From contig NZ_CP154878.1 in NCBI RefSeq assembly GCF_039955095.1, forward strand, positions 372,001 through 436,000: DNA of 64,000 nt. Direction: 5' to 3'. The notes beneath the pieces are model-generated. The model did no database searches, had not been told where the DNA came from, and was given only the letters and a program-made list of their open reading frames with translations. Source of the DNA: Limosilactobacillus sp. WILCCON 0051 (GTDB lineage Bacteria > Bacillota > Bacilli > Lactobacillales > Lactobacillaceae). Every line of letters begins with the position of its first letter. The first letter of the stretch is position 1. The translations under genes were made by a program, and so were the position numbers. Below are positions 26,141-36,106 of the stretch, piece by piece.

Positions 26141-26372
26141 GTGCCTGTTTAAGGCGATTTGATGTTTTTATAGGCAAATTGGTATAGGTCAAATCAATGG
26201 AAAACGTTTATCAATTTTTAATTGTGAAAATAGTGCTACCGTTTCCAAAATTGATGCTGAATAGCCTTTGTGTTGAAAAAGATCAAAAGTGAGCAAGATG
26301 TCCAAGATTCAAATCGACCGTCCAAAAATTTTTTTAAATTTATTGCTGATCAGTTGGTTGCAATAATAGTTG

Positions 26373-26401
26373 TTGATTTTTAATAACCTGACCTTTATAA
26401 T
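26373..26401 (+). promoter_or_regulatory. Promoter of the 43-residue basic protein
   Basis: TTGATT, a 17-bp spacer and a perfect TATAAT, 46 bp before the start codon. Confidence 0.75.
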
Positions 26402-26446
26402 TGGAATGTTGATTATTTACGTTAGATATAAAGGAGGCATATTGCA

Positions 26447-26578
26447 ATGCGTAAAGCACATCCATACGGCGTACAAGGCCGTCGCCCAGTCGCAGACCGT
26501 TACACGCGGGCTAAGAAGGAAAAGAAAATCGAAGCGATTCGCAAGTGGGCTAAGCAAAAGCCAGCTGAAGAAAAGTAA
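26447..26578 (+). CDS. Small basic protein, 43 residues
   Basis: Starts MRKAHPYGVQGRRPVADRYT and ends KPAEEK; the middle is a strongly basic helix (RAKKEKKIEAIRKWAKQK). Strong promoter, AAAGGAGG ribosome site, own terminator and preferred codons (AAG, CGT, GCT) suggest high expression. The charge would suit nucleic-acid or ribosome binding, but this is inference. Family not recognised. Confidence 0.7.
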   Translation: MRKAHPYGVQGRRPVADRYTRAKKEKKIEAIRKWAKQKPAEEK

Positions 26579-26593
26579 TTTGCTTTTCCGTTT

Positions 26594-26632
26594 AAAAAGA
26601 CCTCGTCCAGGATTATGGATGAGGTCTTTTTA
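26594..26632 (+). terminator. Terminator of the 43-residue gene
   Basis: A stem AAAAAGACCTCGTCC with its near-complement and a T-run. Confidence 0.85.
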
Positions 26633-26667
26633 ATTATGTCGTGATGTGTTTTTGACTTCGTGGCAAT

Positions 26668-26703
26668 AAAAAAGCACTGATCAGTCTGACCAGTGCTTTT
26701 TTA
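26668..26703 (-). terminator. Terminator of tRNA-Arg
   Basis: AAAAAAGCACTG and CAGTGCTTTTTT around an 11-nt loop. On the minus strand it lies 9 nt after the tRNA 3' end. Confidence 0.8.
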
Positions 26704-26711
26704 TATTTAAG

Positions 26712-26783
26712 TGCGCCCCCCGGGAGTCGAACCCGGATCTCGAGAACCGGAATCTCACGTGCGATCCATTACACTAAGGGCGC
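26712..26783 (-). tRNA. tRNA-Arg (CCG)
   Basis: A 72-nt cloverleaf: acceptor GCGCCCT pairing with GGGGCGC, D-arm with GGAT, anticodon stem TGAGA/TCTCG with loop TTCCGGT (anticodon CCG), and T-arm with GGGTTCGACTCCC. Discriminator A. CCA is not encoded. It reads the CGG codon, which is fairly common in this window. Confidence 0.9.
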
Positions 26784-26824
26784 GAAATGATTTTAAGCTC
26801 GCTGAATTAACACGAACGTTTATT

Positions 26825-26853
26825 ATAATATCCCCAGTGATGATAAAATGCAA
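26825..26853 (-). promoter_or_regulatory. Promoter of tRNA-Arg
   Basis: Minus strand TTGCAT, 17-bp spacer, TATTAT, about 40 bp before the tRNA 5' end. Confidence 0.55.
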
Positions 26854-26860
26854 GCAAAAA

Positions 26861-26983
26861 ATGAATATTTTTACAAAAAAATTGGATGAAGCTGGTTTCT
26901 CTAAAACTGAACACATTTCCATGGACAAGTTAGTCGGTTTTGAGTATTATAAAAAACGTAGGTTAGTGCGATTGTTTAGCTAA
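26861..26983 (+). CDS. Doubtful 40-residue ORF
   Basis: Starts MNIFTKKLDEAGFSKTEH and ends RRLVRLFS. Composition is protein-like, but no ribosome site precedes it and it overlaps the -35 region of the tRNA promoter. It could be a gene remnant. Listed because the surrounding 270 bp hold no other gene. Confidence 0.2.
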   Translation: MNIFTKKLDEAGFSKTEHISMDKLVGFEYYKKRRLVRLFS

Positions 26984-27090
26984 CAGCCAAAATTCCGAAT
27001 TTTTTCCTTAAAAATGTCAATTTTGGATAAAAATATATGTTAAACTAAACAGGAACATTGAATTATTTTCCTAAAGGAGGAAATTGCAGT

Positions 27091-28104
27091 ATGACTGTAA
27101 AAATTGGTATTAATGGCTTTGGCCGTATTGGTCGTTTGGCATTCCGTCGGATCCACGAACTGGGCTCCAAGGACATCGAAGTGGTAGCAATCAACGACTT
27201 GACTACTCCTTCAATGCTGGCTTACCTGCTGAAGTACGACTCTACTCACGGCAAGTTCCCTGGCGAAGTTTCTTCTACTGACAAGGGCATCGTTGTAGAC
27301 GGTAAGGAATACCCTGTATACGCTGAACGCGATGCACGGAACATTCCTTGGGTTAAGAACGATGGTGTTGACTTCGTTCTGGAATGTACTGGTTTCTACA
27401 CTTCTGCAGAAAAGTCACAAGCACACCTGGACGCTGGCGCAAAGCGTGTGCTGATTTCTGCACCTGCTGGTAACATCCCAACTGTTGTTCCAGGCGTTAA
27501 CCTGGACACGCTGAAGGCTGACGACAAGATCGTTTCTGCTGGTTCTTGCACGACCAGCTGCCTGGCTCCAATGGCTTACTTCCTGAACAAGGAATTCGGC
27601 GTTAAGGTTGGTACCATGACTACGATCCACGCATTTACTTCTACGCAAGCCATCCTGGATGGTCCTCGTGGCAAGAAGATGCGTAACAACCGTACTGCAA
27701 GCACGAACACGATTCCTCACTCTTCTGGTGCTGCCAAGGCTATCGGCCTGGTTATTCCAGAACTGAACGGTAAGCTGTCCGGTCACGCACAACGTGTTGG
27801 TGTTGTTGATGGCTCCCTGACTGAACTTGTTTCCATTCTGGACAAGAAGGTTACGGTTGACGACGTAAACAACGCTATGAAGAAGGCAACTGAAGGCAAC
27901 GAAGCCTTTGGTTACACTGAAGACCCAATCGTATCTTCCGACATTATCGGCTCTACTTTTGGTTCCGTCTTTGACCCATCCCAAACTGAAATCATGGAAG
28001 GCGAAGATGGCGCACAACTGGTTAAGACGGTTGCTTGGTACGACAACGAATACGGCTTCACTTGCAACATGATCCGTACGCTGCTTCACTTCGCTACCCT
28101 GTAA
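27091..28104 (+). CDS. gap: Glyceraldehyde-3-phosphate dehydrogenase
   Basis: 337 residues, NAD-dependent; converts glyceraldehyde-3-phosphate to 1,3-bisphosphoglycerate. N-terminal [13 protein letters not shown] binds NAD and [12 protein letters not shown] carries the catalytic Cys (about 153). Lysine is almost always AAG and codons are strongly biased, a sign of very high expression. AAAGGAGG precedes the ATG at 27091. No cggR repressor gene precedes it. A GC-rich hairpin separates it from pgk. Confidence 0.97.
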   Translation: MTVKIGINGFGRIGRLAFRRIHELGSKDIEVVAINDLTTPSMLAYLLKYDSTHGKFPGEVSSTDKGIVVDGKEYPVYAERDARNIPWVKNDGVDFVLECTGFYTSAEKSQAHLDAGAKRVLISAPAGNIPTVVPGVNLDTLKADDKIVSAGSCTTSCLAPMAYFLNKEFGVKVGTMTTIHAFTSTQAILDGPRGKKMRNNRTASTNTIPHSSGAAKAIGLVIPELNGKLSGHAQRVGVVDGSLTELVSILDKKVTVDDVNNAMKKATEGNEAFGYTEDPIVSSDIIGSTFGSVFDPSQTEIMEGEDGAQLVKTVAWYDNEYGFTCNMIRTLLHFATL

Positions 28105-28128
28105 AGCGAACTGAATAGTATCAATTGA

Positions 28129-28158
28129 AAGGCGGGAGGAGGAAACTCCGCCCGCCTT
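28129..28158 (+). other. GC-rich hairpin between gap and pgk
   Basis: AAGGCGGG pairs with CCCGCCTT; inside it GGAG pairs with CTCC around a GAAA tetraloop. Only TCTTTGC follows, so it is a weak terminator at best. It may stabilise the 3' end of gap mRNA or partly attenuate pgk. Confidence 0.6.
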
Positions 28159-28188
28159 CTTTGCAGATTAAGGAGGAATTGGTCAATT

Positions 28189-29397
28189 ATGGCTAAAATG
28201 ACTGTTGAAGATCTTCCATTGGAAGGCAAAAAAGTTTTGATGCGCGTTGACTTCAATGTGCCAATCAAGGATGGTGTCGTTGGTGACGACAATCGAATCG
28301 TGGCTGCTCTGCCAACGATCAACTACGTTATCGATCATGGCGGTCGAGCAATCCTGTTCTCTCACCTGGGTCGGATCAAGAAAGAAGAAGACAAGCCAGG
28401 TCTGTCGCTGCGTCCAGTTGCTGAACGTCTCTCCAACCTGCTGAACAAGCCGGTTACTTTTGTTCCGGTAACGGAAGGCAAGCAGCTGGAAGACGCCATC
28501 AGCCAAATGAACAATGGTGACGTACTGCTGGTTCAAAACACGCGTTACGAAGACGTTAAAGACGGTGAATACGTTAAGCGTGAATCAGGCAACGACCCTG
28601 AATTGGGCAAGTACTGGGCATCATTGGGCGATGTTTTTGTAAACGATGCCTTTGGTACTGCTCACCGTGCTCATGCTTCCAACGTTGGTATTGCCCAAGC
28701 AATCGGCGCTGGCAAGTCAGGCGTTGGCTTCTTGATGGAAAAGGAAATCAAGTTCTTGGGTGACGCTGTTGACAACCCAGTTCGTCCTTTTGTTGCCATC
28801 TTGGGTGGTGCCAAGGTATCTGACAAGATTGGCGTTATCGACCACCTGCTGGACAAAGCCGACAAGATCATCATCGGTGGTGGGATGGCTTACACGTTCT
28901 ACGCTGCCAAGGGCATTAAGACTGGTAACTCACTGGTTGAAAAAGACAAGATCGATGTTGCCAAGCAAATTATGGACAAGGCCGGCGACAAGCTGGTTCT
29001 GCCAATTGACAATGTGGTTGCTGATGCCTTTAAGAATGACGCCAACACTAAGGTAGTTGAAGGTGACATTGACGATGGCTGGATGGCATTGGACATTGGT
29101 CCTAAGACGATTGAACTGTACAAGAGCGTTTTGGCTGATGCCAAGACGGTTGTATGGAACGGCCCAATGGGTGTCTTTGAAATGAGCAACTTTGCCAAGG
29201 GTACGCTGGAAATCGGCAAGTTCCTGGGTACGTTGACTGATGCTACGACGATTGTTGGTGGTGGGGACTCCACGGCTGCAGCCAAGCAATTGGGGATTGC
29301 TGACCGTTTGAGCCACATCTCAACTGGTGGCGGTGCCTCATTGACTTACTTGGAAGGTAAAGAACTGCCAGGGATCGCAGCGATTTCTGAAAAGTAA
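28189..29397 (+). CDS. pgk: Phosphoglycerate kinase
   Basis: 402 residues; transfers phosphate from 1,3-bisphosphoglycerate to ADP. N-terminal substrate loop [14 protein letters not shown]-binding [11 protein letters not shown], and the C-terminal [13 protein letters not shown] phosphate loop are present. AAGGAGGAATTGGTCAATT precedes the ATG. Codon use is strongly biased, like gap. Co-directional with gap, 84 bp downstream. Confidence 0.97.
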   Translation: MAKMTVEDLPLEGKKVLMRVDFNVPIKDGVVGDDNRIVAALPTINYVIDHGGRAILFSHLGRIKKEEDKPGLSLRPVAERLSNLLNKPVTFVPVTEGKQLEDAISQMNNGDVLLVQNTRYEDVKDGEYVKRESGNDPELGKYWASLGDVFVNDAFGTAHRAHASNVGIAQAIGAGKSGVGFLMEKEIKFLGDAVDNPVRPFVAILGGAKVSDKIGVIDHLLDKADKIIIGGGMAYTFYAAKGIKTGNSLVEKDKIDVAKQIMDKAGDKLVLPIDNVVADAFKNDANTKVVEGDIDDGWMALDIGPKTIELYKSVLADAKTVVWNGPMGVFEMSNFAKGTLEIGKFLGTLTDATTIVGGGDSTAAAKQLGIADRLSHISTGGGASLTYLEGKELPGIAAISEK

Positions 29398-29425
29398 AGC
29401 TAGATAAGCGATTGATTAGCATAGT

Positions 29426-29446
29426 AGCGATTCAGTCGCTTTTTTT
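29426..29446 (+). terminator. Probable terminator after pgk
   Basis: A short AGCGA/TCGCT stem with TTCAG loop, followed by seven Ts. Confidence 0.6.
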
Positions 29447-29491
29447 GCTAAAATTAAAGCGGCGGAAAAAATTAAAAAAGGGGGCTTTTGC

Positions 29492-30241
29492 ATGCGAGTA
29501 CCAATCATCGCTGGCAATTGGAAGATGAACAAAACGGTTTCTGAATCAGTTGAGTTTGTCAACTATATTAAAAATGAATTGCCGGATCCCAGTGAACGAG
29601 AAATCGTCCTGGCTGCACCGACGCTTTCATTAACGTCGATGGTACAAGCCGCGAAAGATACGCCGTTAAAAATCGCTGCTGAAAACTGCTATTGCCGGAT
29701 TGCAGGTGCGTACACCGGCGAAACCAGTCCGCGCTCATTGTCTCTGGCTGGCATTCATCATGTCATTCTGGGACATTCTGAACGGCGTCGTTTATTTAAT
29801 GAAACTGATGAGCTGATCAATCAAAAAGTCCAGGTTGCCTTGCGCAATGGCTTGTGTCCGATCGTCTGCTGTGATGATACGATGGGACGACGAATTGCCG
29901 GTAAAAAGGTTCGTTGGGTAGTCAGCCGCATTCTGGCAGATCTAAAGGGACTGTCACCGGCTGACGTTACCAAGGTTACGATGGCTTTTGAGCCAAGCTG
30001 GGCAATCGGTACTGGCCAAAGTGCTGATCCTGAACAAGCTGCTGAGGGCTGTTATCTGATTCGCCAGACGATTCGCGATATGTATGGTGAAGACATTGGC
30101 AACGCTGTCCGAATTCTTTATGGTGGCAGCGTCAATGAAACCAATATCAAAGCCTTGATGGCCTATGATGATATCGATGGCGTTTTGGTTGGCGGTGCCA
30201 GCCTGGATCCTGATCGTTTCTTAAAGCTTGTAAACTCTTAA
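29492..30241 (+). CDS. tpiA: Triosephosphate isomerase
   Basis: 249 residues. Catalytic NWKMNK (Asn10, Lys12), ILGHSERRR (His) and FEPSWAIGTG (Glu) are all present; LYGGSVN binds phosphate. It interconverts DHAP and GAP. Lysine codons are mixed AAA/AAG and the protein is more divergent than its neighbours. That fits a phosphoketolase-based organism in which DHAP is not on the main carbon route. AAAGGGGGC precedes the ATG. Confidence 0.95.
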   Translation: MRVPIIAGNWKMNKTVSESVEFVNYIKNELPDPSEREIVLAAPTLSLTSMVQAAKDTPLKIAAENCYCRIAGAYTGETSPRSLSLAGIHHVILGHSERRRLFNETDELINQKVQVALRNGLCPIVCCDDTMGRRIAGKKVRWVVSRILADLKGLSPADVTKVTMAFEPSWAIGTGQSADPEQAAEGCYLIRQTIRDMYGEDIGNAVRILYGGSVNETNIKALMAYDDIDGVLVGGASLDPDRFLKLVNS

Positions 30242-30249
30242 GATAAAGC

Positions 30250-30300
30250 TTGTTTTAAATTGTTCTGAATAATACAATGGAAAGCGGAAGAACTTTCCAA
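30250..30300 (+). promoter_or_regulatory. eno promoter and 5'-UTR hairpin
   Basis: TTGTTT (30250-30255), 17-bp spacer, TACAAT (30273-30278). Immediately after, GGAAAG and CTTTCC form a hairpin (30279-30300 region) that would be at or near the 5' end of the mRNA, a common stabilising arrangement. Confidence 0.6.
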
Positions 30301-30311
30301 TTTTAAAATGA

Positions 30312-31652
<1,341 letters not shown>

Positions 31653-31671
31653 TATCTAAATTAACGATTTT

Positions 31672-31704
31672 AAAAGCGTTTGGATTTTTCCAAACGCTTT
31701 TTTT
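31672..31704 (+). terminator. Terminator of eno
   Basis: AAAAGCGTTTGG pairs with CCAAACGCTTTT around a 6-nt loop and continues into Ts. Confidence 0.9.
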
Positions 31705-31763
31705 GATTGCTTTGATTTGTGCTAGACTGATTAGGTAAAAAATTTTTTAGGTGTGAGAAGAAA

Positions 31764-33314
31764 GTGAAAACAACTAGAATTGCAGGACTCAGTTATTCAA
31801 ATCTGCGCCAAGCAGGCCGCGCCGTTTTAATTGGCTTGGCGGCAGGCTTGGTTGTCAGTCTCTTTCGCTGGGCAATTCAAAATCTATTGGGTATGGTTAT
31901 CAAAGCATTTGCCTATTTTCATGGGCATCCGGTCTGGCTGCTGCCTTGGATTGGCATGAGTATTTTTATTGCACTGCTTTTAGGCAACCTGGTTCAAAAA
32001 AATCCGGATATTAAAGGTTCAGGGATTCCGCAAGTTGAAGGTCAGCTGACGGGGCAGTTTGATGAAAAATGGTGGCCGGTTCTTTGGCGTAAATTCTTTG
32101 GCGGCATCATCAGCATCGGCTCGGGGCTGTTTTTAGGCCGTGAAGGACCCTCGATCCAGCTGGGAGCTGCGGTTGGTCAAGGGATTGCCGAAAAAAATGC
32201 CAGAACTGAAATTGAAAGACGAGTCGGCATTGCCAGCGGTGCGGCAGCCGGGCTTTCGGCAGCCTTTAACGCGCCAATTGCCAGCACGATGTTTATTTTA
32301 GAAGAGGTTTATCATAATTTCTCGCCGCTGGTCTGGCTGTCGGTATTTATCAGCTCACTGTCGGCTAATCTGGTTTCGATGGCGTTCTTTGGCCTGGAAC
32401 CTGATCTGAACGTGCCGCATGAGGTGCTGTTTCCGGCTTCACAGTATTGGCATCTGATTTTGTTGGGGATTTTACTGGGCTTGCTGGGCAGACTGTATCA
32501 GGTCGTTATCTTACAGCTGCCTAAATGGATGCACCAGATAAAATTTCTCAAACCAGTCTGTTATCCAATCATCCCGTTTCTGCTGGTAATTCCAATCGCC
32601 TGGTGGTGGCCAGTAACGCTGGGTGGTGGCAATAATCTGGTCGTTGCGCTGCCTAAGATGCCGGCTGAGCTTAAGGTAATGCTGGGTTTATTGGCTTTGC
32701 GCTTTGTCTTTTCGATGATCAGCTATGCTACTGAGCTGCCAGGGGGGATCTTTTTACCGATTCTGACGTTAGGTGGCATTATTGGTGCTCTATATTGCGT
32801 AATCATGATGCATTGGGGATTGATTCCGGCCAGATATCTGCCCAACTATGTAATCTATGCCATGGCCGGCTACTTTGCCTGCATCAGCAAGGCGCCGTTT
32901 ACTGCTATTCTTTTGATTACCGAAATGGTCGGCACGATGACGCATCTTATGCCACTGGCAATCGTCTCAATCGTGGCCTGGCTGGTCGTTGATCTGATGG
33001 GCGGCACGCCAGTATACGCGGCCATGTTTGCCAATATGATGCATAAACAGCCACAAAAAGAACTGCTGGGGCTGACACAGATGACCACGCCAATTTTTGT
33101 CGGCTCTAGGCTGGATGGCTGTCTGATCAAGGATTTTGATTGGCCGGTCGGTGCTCTGATCACCTGTATCTATCGTGGTGAAAATCAGCTGATTCCACAT
33201 GGCGATACGCGACTGAAAGCGGGCGATACACTGGTTGTCCAGCTGCGGGGCAAAAATCACATTGCCAATCAGGCTCGAATCAATCTGGCAGCCCGACAAT
33301 CAGCGCATGATTAG
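31764..33314 (+). CDS. clcA: ClC-family chloride/proton antiporter with C-terminal TrkA-C domain
   Basis: 516 residues with about 10-11 membrane helices. ClC signatures are GSGIPQVEG, GREGPSIQLG (gating Glu), GAAAGLSAAFNAPIA and PGGIFLPIL. After about residue 435 comes a soluble TrkA-C-like regulatory domain (ALITCIYRGENQLIPHGDTR). It probably exchanges Cl- (or F-) for H+ and supports acid resistance. GTG start; the ribosome site is weak. Confidence 0.88.
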   Translation: MKTTRIAGLSYSNLRQAGRAVLIGLAAGLVVSLFRWAIQNLLGMVIKAFAYFHGHPVWLLPWIGMSIFIALLLGNLVQKNPDIKGSGIPQVEGQLTGQFDEKWWPVLWRKFFGGIISIGSGLFLGREGPSIQLGAAVGQGIAEKNARTEIERRVGIASGAAAGLSAAFNAPIASTMFILEEVYHNFSPLVWLSVFISSLSANLVSMAFFGLEPDLNVPHEVLFPASQYWHLILLGILLGLLGRLYQVVILQLPKWMHQIKFLKPVCYPIIPFLLVIPIAWWWPVTLGGGNNLVVALPKMPAELKVMLGLLALRFVFSMISYATELPGGIFLPILTLGGIIGALYCVIMMHWGLIPARYLPNYVIYAMAGYFACISKAPFTAILLITEMVGTMTHLMPLAIVSIVAWLVVDLMGGTPVYAAMFANMMHKQPQKELLGLTQMTTPIFVGSRLDGCLIKDFDWPVGALITCIYRGENQLIPHGDTRLKAGDTLVVQLRGKNHIANQARINLAARQSAHD

Positions 33315-33377
33315 CCAAATGACTGGAAATATGGTATTATTTAACGGATATAGCGGGTGAAATAGGAGGAAATTTTT

Positions 33378-33617
33378 TTGTATAATACGATTATGACCCT
33401 CTTCTTGATTGTCTGCGTCATTTTGATTGCTTGCGTAATGATGCAGCCAGCCAAGAATGACAACGATGCCATGTCCGCTTTGACCGGGGGAGCTGGCGAC
33501 CTGTTCAGTCGGCGCAAGGCTCGCGGTTTTGAAGCGGTTATGCAGATTGCTACGACCATCTTTGGTGCCCTGTTTTTTATCCTGGCACTGGCGCTGGTCT
33601 ATGTTTCTTCACACTAG
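33378..33617 (+). CDS. secG: Preprotein translocase subunit SecG
   Basis: 79 residues, two membrane helices flanking the conserved cytoplasmic loop MMQPAKNDNDAMSALTGGAGDLF. It assists SecYE in protein export. The TTG at 33378 follows AGGAGG by 8 bp and gives the typical MYN start. First gene of the secG-rnr-smpB cluster. Confidence 0.93.
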   Translation: MYNTIMTLFLIVCVILIACVMMQPAKNDNDAMSALTGGAGDLFSRRKARGFEAVMQIATTIFGALFFILALALVYVSSH

Positions 33618-33624
33618 TTTAAGT

Positions 33625-33652
33625 GCCTCCTGCCAATATCAGGAGGCTTTTT
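33625..33652 (+). terminator. Terminator after secG
   Basis: GCCTCCTG pairs with CAGGAGGC and TTTTTAT follows, so rnr may need readthrough or its own promoter. Confidence 0.75.
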
Positions 33653-33675
33653 ATTTATTTTAAAGAGGTATATGG

Positions 33676-36084
33676 ATGACACAATTACAACTTGAAATAC
33701 TCAAGCGTTTACTCGATCATCAAGAACTCAGCTTTTCGGCTGAAAAAATTGCCCAGCAGCTGGGAATGAACAGAGCAGATCAATTTACGCCGATCGTTCA
33801 GGCACTGGCACAATTGGAACGGGATAAAAAAGTCATGGTAACCGATCAGGGTGAATTTAAGGCGGTTATCAAGCCTAAGACGATCAGTGGGGTCTTTCGC
33901 GGCAATGCGAAGGGTTTTGGCTTTGTGGCTTATGATCCGGAGCAGCCAGACATTTATGTCAATCCTGATCACACCATGCATGCAATGAGCGGTGATGAGG
34001 TCGAAGTCAAAATTCTGCGTGCTCCCGAACCTGGCAGCGACCAGGGACCAGAAGGACAGGTAACGGAAATCCTGACGCGTCATTATGAGCATGTAGTCGG
34101 TGAGTTTAAAAACATTACGATGGGAAGCTTTATTGGCGAGATCATCTTAAAAGACAAAAAGCTCAGCAATTTCCGCTTTTTTGTCACTGATGATGGTCTG
34201 CACCCAGAGGACAACGAAATCGTCAATGCCACGATTTCATCATATCCAAGCGATGATTCGCCGCAGATCATGACGGGGATGGTCACCGAGGTTATTGGCG
34301 ACAAGGATCAGCCTGGGATTGATATTCTCTCCGTTGTCTATGCCCATGACGTTCCGCATGTCTTCCCACAAGCAGTCATGGATGAGGCCAATGCCATTCC
34401 TGATCACGTGCTGCCTGAAGAAAAGAAGGGGCGTAAAGATATTACCGCTCAGCCGCTGGTTACGATCGACAGTATTGAGTCCAAAGATCTTGATGATGCC
34501 GTCGTGGCTTGGAAGCTTGATAACGGCAACTATCATCTGGGGGTTCACATTGCTGACGTTACGCACTATGTTAAGCCGGGCTCGGCACTGGATAAAGAGG
34601 CCTTTAAACGAGGAACTTCAGTCTACTTAACGGACCGTGTAATTCCAATGCTGCCAAAGCGACTTTCAAACGGCATCTGTTCCTTGAATCCGAATGAGGA
34701 ACGATTGGCAATGAGCTGTGAGATGGAGATTGATCCCCAGGGCAACATCGTCAAGCACGAGATCTTCCCTAGTGTAATGCGTTCTCATGCTCGGATGACC
34801 TATAAAGCCGTCAACGCAATTTTAGAAGATCATGATCCACAGGTTATCAAAGAATATGAAGAATTGGTGCCAATGTTTGAAACAATGGGCGAGCTGCACC
34901 AGATTCTTTTAAAGCATCGGCATGATCGTGGTGCCATTGACTTTGATGCGCCAGAAGCCAAGATCATTGTTGATGAGGAAGGTCACCCAACCGACATTCA
35001 GCTGCGCGAGCGGGGAACTTCTGAACGAATGATTGAATCCTTTATGCTGGCAGCCAACGAAACCGTAGCCGAACACTACTACAAGCTGCACGTACCGTTT
35101 TTGTATCGGATTCATGAAACGCCGGATGCCGATCGAATCAAGAGTTTTGCTGAGCTGCTCAGCGTCTTTGGCATTGAAATGAAGGGTGACTTGAAAAACG
35201 TCAAGCCCAAGATGCTCCAAGACGTCTTAAAGAGCGTGGCCGGCAAGCCAGAAGAACAGATGGTCCAGGTGATGATGCTGCGCAGTATGCAGCAGGCCAA
35301 GTATGCTGATGAAGAAGTCGGTCACTTTGGCTTGGGAGCCCAATACTACACGCACTTCACCTCGCCAATTCGGCGTTATCCTGATGAAATGGTGCACCGC
35401 TTGATTAGCTGGTATGCTGAAAACGGCACGACAGAAAAAGCCAAGGCCAAATATCGCGACTGGCTGCCAGAAGTAGCTGAGCACACCTCGGTTACCGAGC
35501 GGCGGGGCATTGATACGGAACGCGACGTTGACAGCATGAAGAAGGCTGAATACATGGAAGATCATGTTGGCGAGACGTTTGATGCCGTTGTTAGTTCCGT
35601 CATGAAGTTTGGCTTGTTCGTGGCTTTGGAAAATACCGTTGAAGGCCTGATCCATATCAGTGTCATGAACGATGACTTCTACGAGTATCTGGAATCCAAC
35701 ATGGCATTGGTTGGCCGCCGCCATCACCATATCTTCCAAATCGGTCAGCCAGTCAAGGTTAAGCTGATTCGAGTAGACAAGGATCAGCGCGAGGTGGACT
35801 TTGAACTGGTTAACCCTGAGGAAGCGCCGACAACCAAGCTGCGGGTGCCGCGTAAAAACGATGGCCGCTTTAATGGGCGAGGACGCGGCAGTCGTGACGA
35901 CAAGCACGGCAGATTCAGCCATGGCGAGCGAGACAAAAAAGACGGTAAGCGTTCCTACCGCAGCAATGGCAACGGTAATGGGCGGCGCAGCAATCATCTG
36001 TTTGATCGTGGGCCTTCACGTCGGCATGATGGCGGCAAGCGTTCCCAGCGCGGCCATAACAATGGTGATCGCCGCTCGCGTTAA
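33676..36084 (+). CDS. rnr: Ribonuclease R
   Basis: 802 residues, a processive 3'-5' exoribonuclease. Order: N-terminal helix-turn-helix (about 1-60), cold-shock domains, the RNB catalytic domain with DSIESKDLDDAV (Asp cluster), and a C-terminal S1 domain (GETFDAVVSSVMKFGLFVALE). The last about 75 residues are a low-complexity Arg/Gly/Asn/Ser tail. With SmpB and tmRNA it degrades faulty mRNAs. It lies 22 bp upstream of smpB. Confidence 0.96.
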   Translation: MTQLQLEILKRLLDHQELSFSAEKIAQQLGMNRADQFTPIVQALAQLERDKKVMVTDQGEFKAVIKPKTISGVFRGNAKGFGFVAYDPEQPDIYVNPDHTMHAMSGDEVEVKILRAPEPGSDQGPEGQVTEILTRHYEHVVGEFKNITMGSFIGEIILKDKKLSNFRFFVTDDGLHPEDNEIVNATISSYPSDDSPQIMTGMVTEVIGDKDQPGIDILSVVYAHDVPHVFPQAVMDEANAIPDHVLPEEKKGRKDITAQPLVTIDSIESKDLDDAVVAWKLDNGNYHLGVHIADVTHYVKPGSALDKEAFKRGTSVYLTDRVIPMLPKRLSNGICSLNPNEERLAMSCEMEIDPQGNIVKHEIFPSVMRSHARMTYKAVNAILEDHDPQVIKEYEELVPMFETMGELHQILLKHRHDRGAIDFDAPEAKIIVDEEGHPTDIQLRERGTSERMIESFMLAANETVAEHYYKLHVPFLYRIHETPDADRIKSFAELLSVFGIEMKGDLKNVKPKMLQDVLKSVAGKPEEQMVQVMMLRSMQQAKYADEEVGHFGLGAQYYTHFTSPIRRYPDEMVHRLISWYAENGTTEKAKAKYRDWLPEVAEHTSVTERRGIDTERDVDSMKKAEYMEDHVGETFDAVVSSVMKFGLFVALENTVEGLIHISVMNDDFYEYLESNMALVGRRHHHIFQIGQPVKVKLIRVDKDQREVDFELVNPEEAPTTKLRVPRKNDGRFNGRGRGSRDDKHGRFSHGERDKKDGKRSYRSNGNGNGRRSNHLFDRGPSRRHDGGKRSQRGHNNGDRRSR

Positions 36085-36106
36085 GCTATGACGGGAGGGA
36101 AACAAG

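Larger units (their letters stand above)
26046..26446. other. Divergent intergenic region of 400 bp
   Basis: Contains the divergent promoters of the 41- and 43-residue genes, the two CAAATTGGTAT copies and a palindromic GGAAAACGTTTATC (about 26199-26213). That palindrome resembles a cre site but its half-sites are one base too far apart on each side. I see no further ORF, and no trace of cggR, which often precedes gap in Firmicutes. Confidence 0.5.

Noticed and set aside
26199..26213. cre site near GGAAAACGTTTATC
   Set aside because: The TG and CA half-ends are 16 rather than 14 bases apart, so the match to the CcpA consensus is poor.
26711..26983. A 90-codon plus-strand reading frame
   Set aside because: Its first third is the antisense of tRNA-Arg, and it has no ribosome site. 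Only the last 40 codons could be a separate ORF, listed with low confidence.
33676..36084. Frameshift or artefact in the low-complexity tail of rnr
   Set aside because: The Arg/Gly/Asn/Ser-rich tail is in frame, ends at a normal stop before smpB, and such basic tails are usual for RNase R.
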